This document shows positions 53,146 through 64,000 of a stretch of 64,000 nt of DNA, one piece after another (within the stretch, counting starts at the first letter, position 1; every line of letters starts with the position of its first letter). The notes under the pieces are model-generated. The model saw only the letters and a program-made list of their open reading frames with translations, was not told where the DNA came from and searched no databases. The position numbers were made by a program, and so were the translations under genes. The stretch comes from Hydra vulgaris (Eukaryota; Cnidaria; Hydrozoa; Anthoathecata; Hydridae). The DNA lies in the NCBI RefSeq assembly GCF_038396675.1, contig NC_088922.1, forward strand, positions 5,157,501 through 5,221,500. The letters are read 5' to 3'.

Positions 53146-55240
53146 GGTACTGATTTGAATAAATTTATATTATATTAATTTTATATTGGATTTATTTTAT
53201 ATTTGATATATATTTTATGTATTTAACATAAAAAACTGACTTTGTTGACACGAAAGTGATCAACAGATTACAGTCAATAATTTGTTGATCACTTACTTAA
53301 ATAATTTTGTGCATTGTTGTCTAGATTTTTTTTTAAATTAAAATTAGTTAATTTAAATAAATATTGTTTAATATTTTTGCGAAAGGACTTATATATCTAA
53401 ACATAATAAGATATGGATTTCAATAAATCTTTAGTTTAAATATAGTCTTTGATTAGAAAAGATCACAATTTTTAAGATCCTTTTTTTATTTTTTTATTAT
53501 TCAGTTGTAACAATAGTAATATTACTGGTAATATGTTTAATGATAATAATGAAATTGAAATGGATAATAGTAGGCTATTAGGAAAATAAATGGATAATAG
53601 AAGTTAATAATGTAAATGCTAATAGGCAACTTGAAAATAGTTGTTGTCAAGTGAAAGAGATAGATCTAGGCAAGATGAAATTAACCATTCTTAAAATCTA
53701 AGAAATGCTGCTCAGCGAGCAGAAAACTTGCCAGAATTCAGTGTCAAGCAGTGTTAATGTCTGTTTCAACCACTTTTAATTTGATTTTACTTTAGACAAT
53801 TTAGAGCAAAGTATTAGTTTTACTATTTATAGTAACTATTTATAGTAACTAGACAGTTTTAAATTTAAATGGTTATAAATTTTTTATAATTTCAATATAT
53901 TTATGTTTTTTCTTTTTTTTTAGTTGCCTTTGTCATCACTTGGTTAGTTTGCTTACTGTTGAAACATGGTTTTAATTTTGTAAATTTAATATGGTGTGAA
54001 ATTTGCTCTATTAATCATTAGTCAACAGTTGGAGAGATGCTGGAGCTTAATTAAGAAGTGCTGGAAATTAAATCAAGGTATAAATAGTTTTATTTACTGG
54101 TAACATAATAAAACCAGTTACTACTATTTATTGCGTGTTTTTTTACTTTTTTTAACATGCTGCTTTGGAAACACTTTCTCTCCCTCTGTCTCTCTTTTAG
54201 ATGAGAAGGAGAATTTATAAAACTTATGTAATTACTGAGCTCTTACATTATTTCTTAATACCACAATTGATAATGACCATTTATAAGAAATATTTTACGA
54301 GTTGCTTGCTATTTTATGGTGTAGCTGTTTGAATTGTTTAACTATAATTGTCCCTCGATTGTTTAAATATTGTAATAAGTAAAATCTTTTTAGTCCAAGT
54401 ATTTTATTTGATAAAATATCTTATTAAGTTGTAGTGTTATATGCCAGTGTTATACATTGTATTGTCTAGCCTTTTTATAATCTTTTCTTTTTTAATTATT
54501 CTGGAGACACAGTAATGTGTGCTTACAAATATTTTATGCTATGCGCTATTGTGAATACTTGGTGTTGATAGACCTAAGCTGTTATAGCTATTTTTTTAAT
54601 CTTTATTTTTTCTGTTATATTATTATTCTAATTCCAATAACAAAATGCTAATAATACTTTTTTAATTCAAAATTGTAATTTATTATTTCTTTTTTTTTTT
54701 TTAGGTATTTGCAGGCTTTTTTTGACTTTTCTATTTCTGGTACCTGTGTTTTGACAGATTTTAAAAAGAACTTAACTGATGTTTATGTGGTCTTTATGTC
54801 GTTAACTATAAGCAATGACATTGCTGATAGGGAGTCAAAGTTAAAATATTATCTATAGATAAATTTGTATTTAATTTTTTAGATAAAAAATCAAGTTATT
54901 AATGTGTTTTTGTTATTAATGATTTAATTACTCATAACCCGTATTAGGGGTTGCTTACTGCTAGTTTTTTATTAGTGTTACTGTTGTAAATTGCTACTGC
55001 CATTATTATAATTGTCGTTGTTATTGTTATTTCTACTGATATTATTAAAATGATTATTACTGTATTATTACACAGGTTTTAGGTTTCTGGTGCCGAGCAA
55101 ACAATTTGGTTTTTGTATTGCATTTCTCATTTTTGATTTCAAATATGCAACTCATTTTTCACCATCGCGTCAAGTTGTAAAGATAGCTGTAAACGTTTAT
55201 AAACGAATTTAAAAAACCGCGAAAAAGTTCATATAGTTAG
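53146..55240. other. 2.1 kb without a recognised gene
   Basis: AT-rich. A possible last exon after a T-rich AG acceptor at 54704 reads FFDFSISGTCVLTDFKKNL and so on to a stop at 54856, but it matches nothing I know. Possible donor contexts at 54077 do not connect convincingly. Could be host intergenic or intronic DNA. Confidence 0.4.
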
Positions 55241-55242
55241 GC

Positions 55243-55447
55243 CGGTAATGGTACCAACTGTTAGCCAACTATTTTATTGCTGTTGGGTCATTAATGGTAC
55301 CAACAGTTTATAAAACAGTCGGCTAAGTGTTGGCAAAAGCGTTACGCTTTTTTCACGGTACCAACTAAATAGCCGACTGTTGGCCCAACTGTAGCTAATA
55401 GTTAATTATTAGGATCGGGCCAACTACTTACCAACTGTTTACTGGGT
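55243..55447. mobile_element. Palindrome-rich MITE-like segment
   Basis: Repeats GTTGGCC/CCAACTG motifs in both orientations (GGTACCAACTGTTAGCCAAC, CCGACTGTTGGCCCAAC). The right edge, inverted, reads CCCAGTAAACAGTTGG. Cuts off the C-terminus of the HTH ORF that follows. Confidence 0.5.
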
Positions 55448-55762
55448 ATTCGCAGCATCTGCTAAGTAGTTTACCCGAGCTAATTTTTCTGTTGATAATA
55501 TTTTTTTTTGGTTTTGTATCTGAATATTCGCAACTTTCAGTTTTTTAAACTGCTTCAACTTATATACCAAAGTTGATTTTTTAATGATGCAATGTCTTTC
55601 AGCTTCACTTAAACTCAGTTCTTGTTCAAGAACAAAATTCATTGCATTAAGCATTTCCGTTTCGGAAATCTTCTTGCAAAAAATACTAACCTTGTTCCTT
55701 GTTATTTTAAAATTGAAATGTATTAGTTTGCAAACAACCGAGGAAACATTTTCGCGGGTCAA
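55439..55762 (-). pseudogene. Pipsqueak-type helix-turn-helix fragment
   Basis: 107 aa on the minus strand. It contains EMLNAMNFVLEQELSLSEAE and HCIIKKSTLVYKLKQFK, the psq HTH pattern found in pogo/Tigger-type and other cnidarian transposon proteins and in some host DNA-binding proteins. The last residues run into the MITE-like segment, so the gene is truncated. Confidence 0.55.
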
Positions 55763-55989
55763 AGGTACAACGTACTAGTCTGGTAAATGATACACGAGAT
55801 GGGTTTCTTTAACAGTTATTGCCTCATTCTCCATTAACGGTAAGAAGTAATCATTTAAACATTTCCATTACAAAAAAAGATTTTGAGTAATGTTAAACTT
55901 TAATCAAACAGTAAATTTATGACAGTTTTAATATCAAAATAAGATTAACAAAAGTATTTACCTTTTTACGCGTCAAAAGTTAATGCTAA

Positions 55990-57600
55990 TTTATTGAATT
56001 TAAACCGGTGAGATTAAGCTCTTTATTTACGGTGGCAAAAAGTTGGCTAATATCACTCTTAGAGTTGAATAAATTAATCTCATCAGCAAACATGATGCTT
56101 ATCAGATTAGTCGCTTTATTTAGATAGTTTATATAGATTAAAAAAAGGAGGGTTCACAGGTTTAATTTAAACAATTGTTGTGATAGTTGTCATTATCAAC
56201 AACAAATTATTTTCGATTTGTATGGTCAACCGTATTGAAGGCCTTCGATAGGTCGATAAAGATACCTAAGGTAGATTTTGATTGTTCAAAGGATTTTGAA
56301 ATTTCATTTACAAATTGGATAATTGCATGCTCTTTTGAGTTATTCCTTCTGAAACAAAGTTGATTAAGATAGAGTAGGTTGTTTTTGTTAAGGCGTTTGT
56401 TTGTTCAGTTGCTCATTATTCTTTTTAGGATTTTGAGAATACAGAGAGCAAAGAAATGGGGCGATAATTATTTATAAAGAGGATTGGTCACCCTCTTTAT
56501 AAATAGGTGTAACTTTGGCAATTTTTAATTGTTCTGGAAAAATTCCATGAATAATTGAGGCACTGAAACCTTTGAAAAAAACATCTTGTAGTTGCTCAAA
56601 GCAATTTAAAATCACGTTTCCATTTATTTCGTCTGGTCCACATGATTTATTTTTTTAAATAGATTTAAACGCCTTTTCAAATTCTTCAGTTTATAAATCA
56701 GAGGATAGCTCATCAGAGCATATGCACATTTCCAAGGGTAATAAGAAGTCACCAAATAAAGTTCTGGTGATAGGAATCTTATTTGATAGTTTAGGACCTA
56801 TTTCAGTCAAAAAATTTATTATATTCATGGGATATAGCGTTTGCTTCAAATATACTTGTGTCGTCAATTTTAATCATATTTGGCAGAAAACCAAAGCATG
56901 ATTTTTGTTTTCCAGTAATTTCCTTCATTATTTTCCAAATGCATTTAGTGTTATTTTGGATTTGTTCAGTAATTCCAAGTAACAATTTTTTTTCAAGTTT
57001 TTACAAATTTTCCTAAATAAATATTTATAGTTTTTGTAAATTTTCTTGTTTGCAGCTGATTTTGTTTTCAGTATATTTATATATAACTACTACTTGATAT
57101 CTATATAAACCCCTCGGTAATCCACGGAGAATTCAAACTCTTAGATTTTGCTATTATTTCAACAATGGGAAAGTTGCCATCGCATACAGAATAGAAAGTT
57201 TTAAATAAAGTTTCATATATGTTATTTGAGCTATTATTTGTGTTAATGTTATTCCAATGGAGTAAAGATAGTTGGTGTTTGAATAAATTGTAGTTAATTT
57301 GAATAAATTATAAAATAAATTATAAGTTATTCTGATTAATAATACGTTTCTTCAATACTTTTTTTATTGTCATTGGTTTTTTCTATATTTGTATTAATTA
57401 TTACAAAAATGGCAAAATGGTCCCCTAAATCAGTTTTTAAAATACCTTTTTTCACAACATTATTAAAAATATCAATTGAAATAATATTATTAATTAAAGT
57501 CGCTGAGCTTAGAGCTACTCTGGCAGGTCGGTTAATGAGAGGGATTGATCCTGTTTCAAAAATTGTGCCATAAAAAATTTTACTTTATAGTCATTGTTAT
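55990..57600 (-). pseudogene. CR1/L2-like LINE, minus strand
   Basis: From about 57590 down: end of the endonuclease (GSIPLINRPARVALSSATLI, GILKTDLGDHFAIFVI), linker (56985-56803, NTKCIWKIMKEITGKQ), RT start (KSCGPDEINGNVILNCFEQL, IAKVTPIYK near 56510) and SKSTLGIFIDLSKAFNTVDH near 56240. Broken by stops and frameshifts. The rest of the RT and the 3' end are absent or unrecognisable below about 56000. Confidence 0.78.
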
Positions 57601-57904
57601 AAAGAAAACAATTCACATTAAAGTCCCCAAATTTTTTTTTGCTTTTTTAACAACGTTGACTTTTAAAACTTTAACAAAATTTAAAAATATTTAAAACACC
57701 TTTCGATGACATTTGATTTCAACAAAACAATGAATAAGACTTTTACTCTCAATTTTATTTAGCTTTTCACTTTCAATGTGCAGAATTAATAGTGCAGACA
57801 ATCTCTCCTATCCGATTGTTAAACATGGAGCGCTCATGATACAAATATAAATAGAGTGTGGATACAAATATAAATAGAGTAAGAATATGCGCGAGTTGCG
57901 TGAA

Positions 57905-58430
57905 TTTAAAACGACTAATTCATTTTTTTAAAATGGCTAATTTTCTTCTTTCCAATTCGTCCATGAGCCAACACATAATCCTGTTATTATTTACTATTAC
58001 ATTAAACTATTTTAGATCCATTCAAGGTGGTATTTTTAGTACTAGTAATTCCATCAAGTACCCGATCCCGACGGCGTCTGATATCCATAGTAAACTCTTC
58101 TGCATCAACCTATACTTTTGCTTCTTGTTCATAGTGATAAAAATTTGACCCCATATCTTGCAAAAAAGTAAAAACGGAACCGTAAAACAACTCCAAGGTC
58201 AATATCATCATCTTGAAGCATTTTGTTGACCTTATTAAATCTCTCCATAATAGATCTTCAGATTATAATTATCAAGGCAGTCTCCAGAATTTCGATTTTC
58301 TTGATAAGCTCTCTAGCTTCGGATCGTGCTTTAGCGGACTGTTATCACCCTCTTCTAATACTTCTAATGCTTCTTAGAAAAAGGAAGAAACTTTGTAAAA
58401 CTTTTGCTTTCAAATAAAACTGCTTTTTAT
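57905..58430 (-). pseudogene. hAT (ZMYM1-like) transposase fragment
   Basis: The minus strand reads ARSEARELIKKIEILETALI, SIMERFNKVNKMLQDDDIDL, then after a frameshift NFYHYEQEAKV-VDAEEFTM and DIRRRRDRVLDG ... TTLNGSKI. This is the region before the C-terminal catalytic part in hAT proteins related to zinc finger MYM-type 1. Several stops. No ends found. Confidence 0.65.
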
Positions 58431-58616
58431 TTTTAAATCTTAAAATTACCTTAAAATATTGGAATTCACCTCGTAAAGCAGCTGACCTTCTAGTTTGCGA
58501 AAGATTTTTTTGTACTTTAGGCTTTATTGATTTATGGTTGTTGTTGGAGCGTATTTCAAAATCAAAACAGACTAACGATAAGCAGAAGCTTAAAATAAAT
58601 TTTAGGCTCTACAGCA

Positions 58617-58618
<2 letters not shown>

Positions 58619-58702
<84 letters not shown>
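58619..58702. repeat. (TA)n microsatellite
   Basis: Pure TA, 84 bp. Confidence 0.95.
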
Positions 58703-58705
<3 letters not shown>

Positions 58706-60179
58706 GTATGTAATAATGTTGGTGAACAGCGTATAAGTATAGAAGATATGATTTATCTTGAAGATTTTTTGCGCACTCGTCCGTAGAGAAATAACATGTT
58801 GATAAATAACAAGAAGATTTAAAGTTGTTGTTAAAACTTTTTTTTAATACGTTTTTATCATAGCGCGGTGCATAGAAGCATAGGATCATGCTCTGAAACC
58901 TTGCAACACATCCCCAGAGTTTTTTTTTTTGATTATTATCAAAAGACTCTTCCTTATTTCAAAAATGTAAAAAACAACTTTTATCACCGCGGGCCTAACA
59001 AGAAATTACGTATTTTAGGCGAGTGTTTAGTAATTTCGTTGTTCAAGATAACTAAGAGCTATGTGGCTTTTTCAAAATTTTATTATGTTAATACTGGTAT
59101 CAAATGAGGATGACTTGCAAAAAGTTTAGGTAATTGGAACTAACCCAATCCCGTCCCGACCCCTAATTGCGTCCTTCCTATCATAAATTAGACCAAAATA
59201 TATCCACAGATTTCAAGTTTTATCAAAAAATCTCTTCTTGTTTAAGATTTATGACCATAAGAGGTTTAAAATTCCACAAATTTACCCCTTGAAATAACTT
59301 TGAATGGTCGTAACTCTTAAACTAGGAATTTTTTTGATGAAACTTGAAATCTGTCGATAAAATTTTATTTAGTTTAATAAATCACAAAAAAAGATTTGAA
59401 AAATTTGTTTTAGGAATCATGCCCTAAGAGTATGAGGGTGGGGGTGGTTTGGGTTTGGAGATCTTCTCTAACACCAAAAAATTGCATAAAAAAAAACATT
59501 CCGCGAGCATTTATTTCCAGTTTCATAAGTGAAATTGCAAACTGAACTATTAACCTTATTAGTTACTTACTAATATTTTAGTTATTACTATTATTAGAAT
59601 TTAGCTATTACAATTGCATATTACTATATTACTATTTCAAATATTAACAATTAGCAACGGCTAGCCGTCGCTAATTGTAAATAATTAAAATAATAACTCC
59701 TTACACGCATTGAATTTTGAACTGAAAACATGTTTTTGGTCATTAAATTGAAATTTAATTAATGGGAATAATATATCATGCCAATATTATAAATGTACAT
59801 CAGAAGTTTTTATTTGAAGCATTCATTTAAAATGCCTAACCTTGCGAAAGAACACGTTGATTTTGTTAAAATGTTTTACATTTGCTGCTTCAGGAAACGC
59901 AAAGATTTAAGACCTATAAATAATGACGAAAAAACATAAATAAATCTAAATAAAAAGAAAAAAGACTTAAACCTTATCAAAACAATATTCTGCAAAAGAA
60001 TATTCAGCTAATAACATAGACCTTCCAACCACGCTTTGCTGAAAATGTAGAAAAAACCTTGCTAGGGCTGACCCTTACTTCACTATGCGACCGTGTTATG
60101 AAGGTAAAATATACATGTTTATATATAACGTACGTTATTTAAAATTTAGTTACGTTATTATTGGAACAATTGTTATTAG
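58703..60179. other. AT-rich region with foldbacks, no assigned gene
   Basis: 59187-59257 and 59304-59378 are imperfect inverted arms (~72 bp, ~46-bp loop) sharing ACAGATTTCAAGTTT-ATC. 59648-59677 is a 30-bp palindrome with one mismatch (CAATTAGCAACGGCT...). A 79-aa ORF at 58868-59107 has no recognised relatives. Confidence 0.5.
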
Positions 60180-61092
60180 ACATACTCTATCAAAGCTATT
60201 CAAACTAACGAAGATATTATTACCGATAAATTTGAAGTTGTAAAGAAAAAAACGAAAGAGTTAAGCATTAAAATGAAAGACAATAGCGAAATACTTAAAA
60301 TAAAAAGTAAACTTTGAGAAATTGAAGATCGCTCACGAAGGAACAAGCTAAGAATAGAAGGCATAAAGGAAAATGAAATTGAAAATTGGAGTGTCAGTGA
60401 ATCCAAGGTGCAGAAGCTCTTTGAAGATATACTTGGTTTAAAAAATATAAAAATTGAGAGGCTCACAGGACTGGACTTAGAAGCACAAATAAAATTTGAC
60501 CAATAGTTGTCAAACTACTAAACTATAAAGATTTTAAAACAGGCTAAAAATTTTAAAGGGAAAAATATTTATATAAATGAAGACTACTGCGCTGAAACCA
60601 CAGTTATAAAAAAACATCCTGGATCTAAATATAAGGAGTATACAAAAAAAATTTGATAAACATAAGGAATTTTTATTTCGCATCAAAATAAATTTTCAAA
60701 TTTTATGCCATACAGAAATATGGTGCCGTAAAAAAGAAATTGAAAATAACTTTAACTTTCAAATTAATAATTATTAATTTGAAAGTGAATTAGATAATTA
60801 TTAATTTGAAGTGAAATGAATAACTTTATAATTATAATTATAAAGTTATTCATCAAATAAAAGGATCTGAAAAAGCAGGAGGAGGAGTGTGCATTTTCAT
60901 ACACAATTCTTTAGATTTTTAACTTTTTTTAACATGCTCAATAACAAAAGATTATGAGTTGTTAACCATTGAGGTATTAAACAACACCAGCAAAAACATC
61001 ATTTTGCGCGTCATATATAGACCGCCCTCAGGTAATATAAAAGCATTTAACAAACGCTTTAAGAGTCATTTTTTGTAAGAATCAGGCAGTCA
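60180..61092 (+). pseudogene. LINE fragment: ORF1 protein and start of endonuclease
   Basis: 60200-60480 reads KKKTKELSIKMKDNSEILK, then EIEDRSRRNKLRIEGIKE and VQKLFEDILGLKNIKIERL. It continues as KGKNIYINEDYCAETTVIKK (about 60555). This is the RNA-binding ORF1 type with a coiled coil and RRM-like core. 60860-61075 reads KAGGGVCIFIHNSLDF and NIILRVIYRPPSGNIKAFNK, the N-terminal part of an AP endonuclease. Cut off near 61075, where unrelated sequence begins. Several stops. Confidence 0.78.
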
Positions 61093-62180
61093 ATGGAAGT
61101 GACCTCCTCCAAATTGCTTGAATTTTTTATATATTGATCAGAATATAGAAAAAACCTGTTGGGGAAAAAAAAAATTTTCAAAAATGTTTCGTTCACTCGG
61201 AATCTGGGCTTAAATTTTTGAGATTTTTTTAAAAATTTTTAGAAATTTAGTTTTTGCCACCTTTGAACCCATTTTTTTGGCAAGGCAAAAAGTTGCACAT
61301 AGCTTTTGTAGTTAATATCAGACGTAACCCAAAAGCTCTCTCCAAAAAATATAAAAAAGTTGCGTGACACTGTGCGGTTGGCTAATTATCATAGTTCAAA
61401 AGTACTAAATCAATCACTTTTGTCAATTTTTAATCGGAGTTAATTCTAGCGGCGAAGTGTTGCACACAATTTTTCTTTTAGGATTTGAAATTATCAAAGG
61501 TATTGAATCTAAAAATGCAAAGAAAGTTATGTGATACCTAAGGCCTATTAATATATTAAGGCTTGAAATTGGAAAAAAATGTTTTAGTATACTTACAAAA
61601 TGAACCATTACGGCAGAGGCGCTTAGTTTTGTAAAAATGTAAACATATCCAACTGTCAATACAAAAAGGTCCTAACATAATAATAAAAAAAATTCGTGTG
61701 ATCTTTAGATATTAAGTTAAAAATAAAGGTACAAATTGTTAAAAATGATTAAGTACGAAGAGGTGTTTTTTTGGACACACAGATGAGGTTTTCGCTCACA
61801 ATAAAATTTCTATCATCCAAAATTAGCATTTAGCATTACACAAAACATTGCACGTAATGTTAAGAAAAAATTTAGGCGTTTCTGACTATGATATAGAAAT
61901 CATAACAATTGAAATAAATGATAATAAAAAACAATACATGATCAGAAGTGAATTATTTAAATTTACGTCATAACCAAATAACTTGTGGTGATCGAATGGA
62001 AGAAGAATCGCTGATATCACGATTGTGGAGAAACAAGTTAGTGGGCGGTTGTTTACTTTACCATAAAAATGTCTTAACTTTATTTTAACGATCCTTAAAA
62101 TTTGCATAAATAGAGTAGATATTTTATCATTGCTATTGAGAAATAGGTACTGCATAAATAGAACTTGTTTTTAGTTGAGT
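61093..62180. other. Upstream region of the two-exon gene, possible transposon 5' end
   Basis: No ORF of note. The LINE text stops at about 61075, and GGAAGTGACCTCCTCCAAAT at 61095 may be the terminus of the element that carries the next gene. Its partner would lie beyond the window. TTTTTAG at 62167-62173, just before the start codon, may also be a splice acceptor for a non-coding or short upstream exon. Confidence 0.4.
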
Positions 62181-64000
62181 ATGAAACAAAACAAATATTT
62201 TTATGAAAACTGTTGTTGCTTTTCAAAAGGAAATTGTGGATCATTCAAAAAACATAAAATTATTAACAAAATGTTCTACATTTATCAGCTGGGAGATGTT
62301 GATGTTAAGAAACACCTCATCAACTTAAAGGTAACTATGTATTTTAAATTTACGCAGACTGTAATATAATTTTTATAATTACATACTTTATAACTTCTCT
62401 GCAATAAGATTTTGAGACAAAGTTCCTTAAACAAAAAAAAATAGCTCTTTTAATTAATTCCTCACTCTTTTAATAAATAATCACTAAATTAATCACACTC
62501 TTGCAATATTGTATTTTAATAATAACAACAATGTATTTCAAACTTGTAAACATTTTTCGTGAAGAGTCAGATTATAAACAATGCTTTAAATGACACACTT
62601 AATAATTGTTTAAAAAATTGTTTTTAGGTCATGCGATTAAACGATAATAATATTTGGGAAGAAAATGGACTTATTGCAAATAGACTTAAAAGAAATCTTG
62701 AAAAGGATGAACAAATATGTGCTTTTCACCGGTACACGTTTGGTATTGCATGGAGTCCTCCAAAAACATGCTTTCATCCTCACCATCTAAATATAAAAGG
62801 AAAAAAATCTCCCGCTTTAAGGGCGTCACCAATACATGTCGTCATATCAATGTCAAAGCGATACAATAAAGTATTTTCAGTTGGTGCAATGCTGTGTTTT
62901 ACCCATTTAAAGCAAGAAACTGCTTTATCTAGAGTCAACGAAAACACCAATTTATGTACAGAAACACAAACACAACAAGAACAAACATATATGACACCTG
63001 CTACTCCAGATGAAGAATTTGATCCCGGTGAAATTAATGTTTCACAGGAGATTTTGGACGAATCTCTAAGAAGCCGTGAGAGTGTAACTGAGGTTCTTAA
63101 TGCAAGTCCAATAAAATTTAGATTAAAAAGGAAGTTCGAATATCTGGAAGATACTACTAAAGATAAGTTAAAACGCAAGTATGTTCGCCAAGAAAACTTA
63201 TTAAAGAAAAAATTTGCGGAAGCTGTTGCTCCTGGACAAGAGGAAATACTTATAGATTTTCTTAACAGTAAAAACGTTGATGAAATAAATAGCCCTCTCC
63301 CAATTGAAATTATTCGTGCTCAGAAAGTATATAAGCAAAGTGATTCCATGGGAAAGTTAGTTATCCTCTCATTATTAGACCATACCAAGTATACCAAAAA
63401 GTTTATAATGAACACATTTGAGTGTACCAAACATCGTATAGAAACAGCAAGAAAATGGCATGCATCTCATAAAGGGTTGGCATTTCCAGAGAAGAAAGTA
63501 TTCGTCCGATCTAGTCTTGATCAAACAAAGTGTGAACATTTCTTAGACTTTATATTTACAAGCGGTATTTTGCATGATGTTGCTTATGGAATAACCAAAT
63601 TAAAATACGACAGCGGTGAAGAACAAAAGATAGTGCATGCAATACTGACGACAAAATATAGCCACGCTATCATGTTCTATCGAAAAAGTTGTAGTGAAAA
63701 CAATTATATACCATTATCTGATTCAAGTTTGTGGAAAGTATTGCATGCAATAAAACCTTCAAGTCGAAAAAGCTTAGCAGGATTAGATGATGTTACTGCT
63801 TCAGGCATGAATGGTTTTCAAACATTACAAAAATTGGCACAAAGATTTAGTTCTAAATCTCTCGAAGCTGCCCTTGAAAAAGGAAAAAGGTATTTGAAAA
63901 CAAGTTATCAAACCAATTGTAGTGTCAATGACTCAAACATTTCTTCTCATAGCTCAAAACATGCCTTATCAGATCCATCTGAAAAAAATCTTCAATCCAA
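62181..64000 (+). CDS. Two-exon gene, 3' end outside the window; unnamed multi-copy cnidarian protein
   Basis: Exon 1 (62181-62330, 50 codons) has a Cys-rich start (CCCFSKGNCGSFKKHK). It joins with GTAACT..TTTTTAG, phase 0, to exon 2, which is open from 62628 to the window end (about 457 codons, no stop). Exon 2 begins VMRLNDNNIWEENGLIANRL and has a probable zinc site (CAFHRYTFGIAWSPPKTCFH ... CFTH). A basic linker follows (KFRLKRKFEYLEDTTKDKLK), then FLDFIFTSGILHDVAYGITK, YRKSCSENNYIPLSDSSLW and RKSLAGLDDV. I recognise these blocks from large families of unnamed proteins in Hydra and corals, but no biochemical role is known to me. Copy number and the N-terminal zinc module point to a transposon protein. 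No frameshift or stop is visible. Confidence 0.65.

Noticed and set aside
54704..54856. Terminal exon of a host gene after a polypyrimidine-AG
   Set aside because: No upstream exon, no recognisable homology. Too weak to annotate as coding.

Overview
The window is strongly AT-rich metazoan DNA. It holds a dense, nested set of transposable elements joined by long (TA)n tracts, and almost no recognisable host gene. Small introns with good GT..AG ends, the mix of families (hAT, piggyBac, RAG1/Transib-like, Penelope-like, CR1/Jockey-like LINEs, a tRNA-derived SINE) and the base composition suggest a cnidarian, most likely a hydrozoan such as Hydra. That assignment is inference from composition and family mix. 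No rRNA gene, CRISPR array, LTR retrotransposon or prokaryotic-type gene was seen.

1-8.3 kb: a Penelope-like element (PLE) deletion derivative, a tRNA-derived SINE, then two terminal-inverted-repeat (TIR) elements (2644-3917 and 4277-5228), each flanked on both sides by (TA)n, followed by AT-rich DNA with tandem duplications. A minus-strand ORF at 7936-8163 ending at a splice donor is the only candidate host exon.

8.36-15.16 kb is a multi-level nest. A ~430-bp pogo/Tigger-like element (TA target duplication) holds a 6.4-kb piggyBac element (TTAA duplication, 13-bp TIR). The piggyBac element in turn holds a hAT MITE (8-bp duplication ATTGTAGA) and a LINE (copy A) with a poly(A) tail. 15.17-17.0 kb holds three more TIR elements.

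17.2-24.7 kb: a PLE scrap, a broken minus-strand RAG1/Transib-like transposase gene preceded by a CACAGTG terminus and interrupted by a palindromic MITE, and a 4.4-kb element with ~500-bp TIRs and a decayed transposase of unassigned superfamily. 25.4-38.8 kb: two PLE copies, an intact-ended hAT element (27418-30152, TSD CACATGTG), fragments of another unassigned transposase family, and several LINE fragments in both orientations.

40.18-47.17 kb is the best-preserved block. A hAT element has a three-exon transposase with an extra C-terminal coiled coil. Inside its right end sits a 3.0-kb RAG1-like element with 125-bp TIRs starting CACTGTG/CACAGTG, a 4-bp GCAT duplication and a four-exon transposase carrying all three acidic residues and a CxxC site. 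It is spoiled by only one visible stop codon.

47.2-64 kb: a MITE, a 42-bp minisatellite shared with the SINE tail, a nearly intact LINE (copy B, 49407-53145), a pipsqueak-HTH fragment, a minus-strand LINE, a hAT (ZMYM1-like) scrap and a LINE ORF1/endonuclease fragment. Finally a two-exon gene starts at 62181, and its long second exon is still open at the window end. It looks like the N-terminal half of a multi-copy, probably transposon-encoded cnidarian protein of unknown function.
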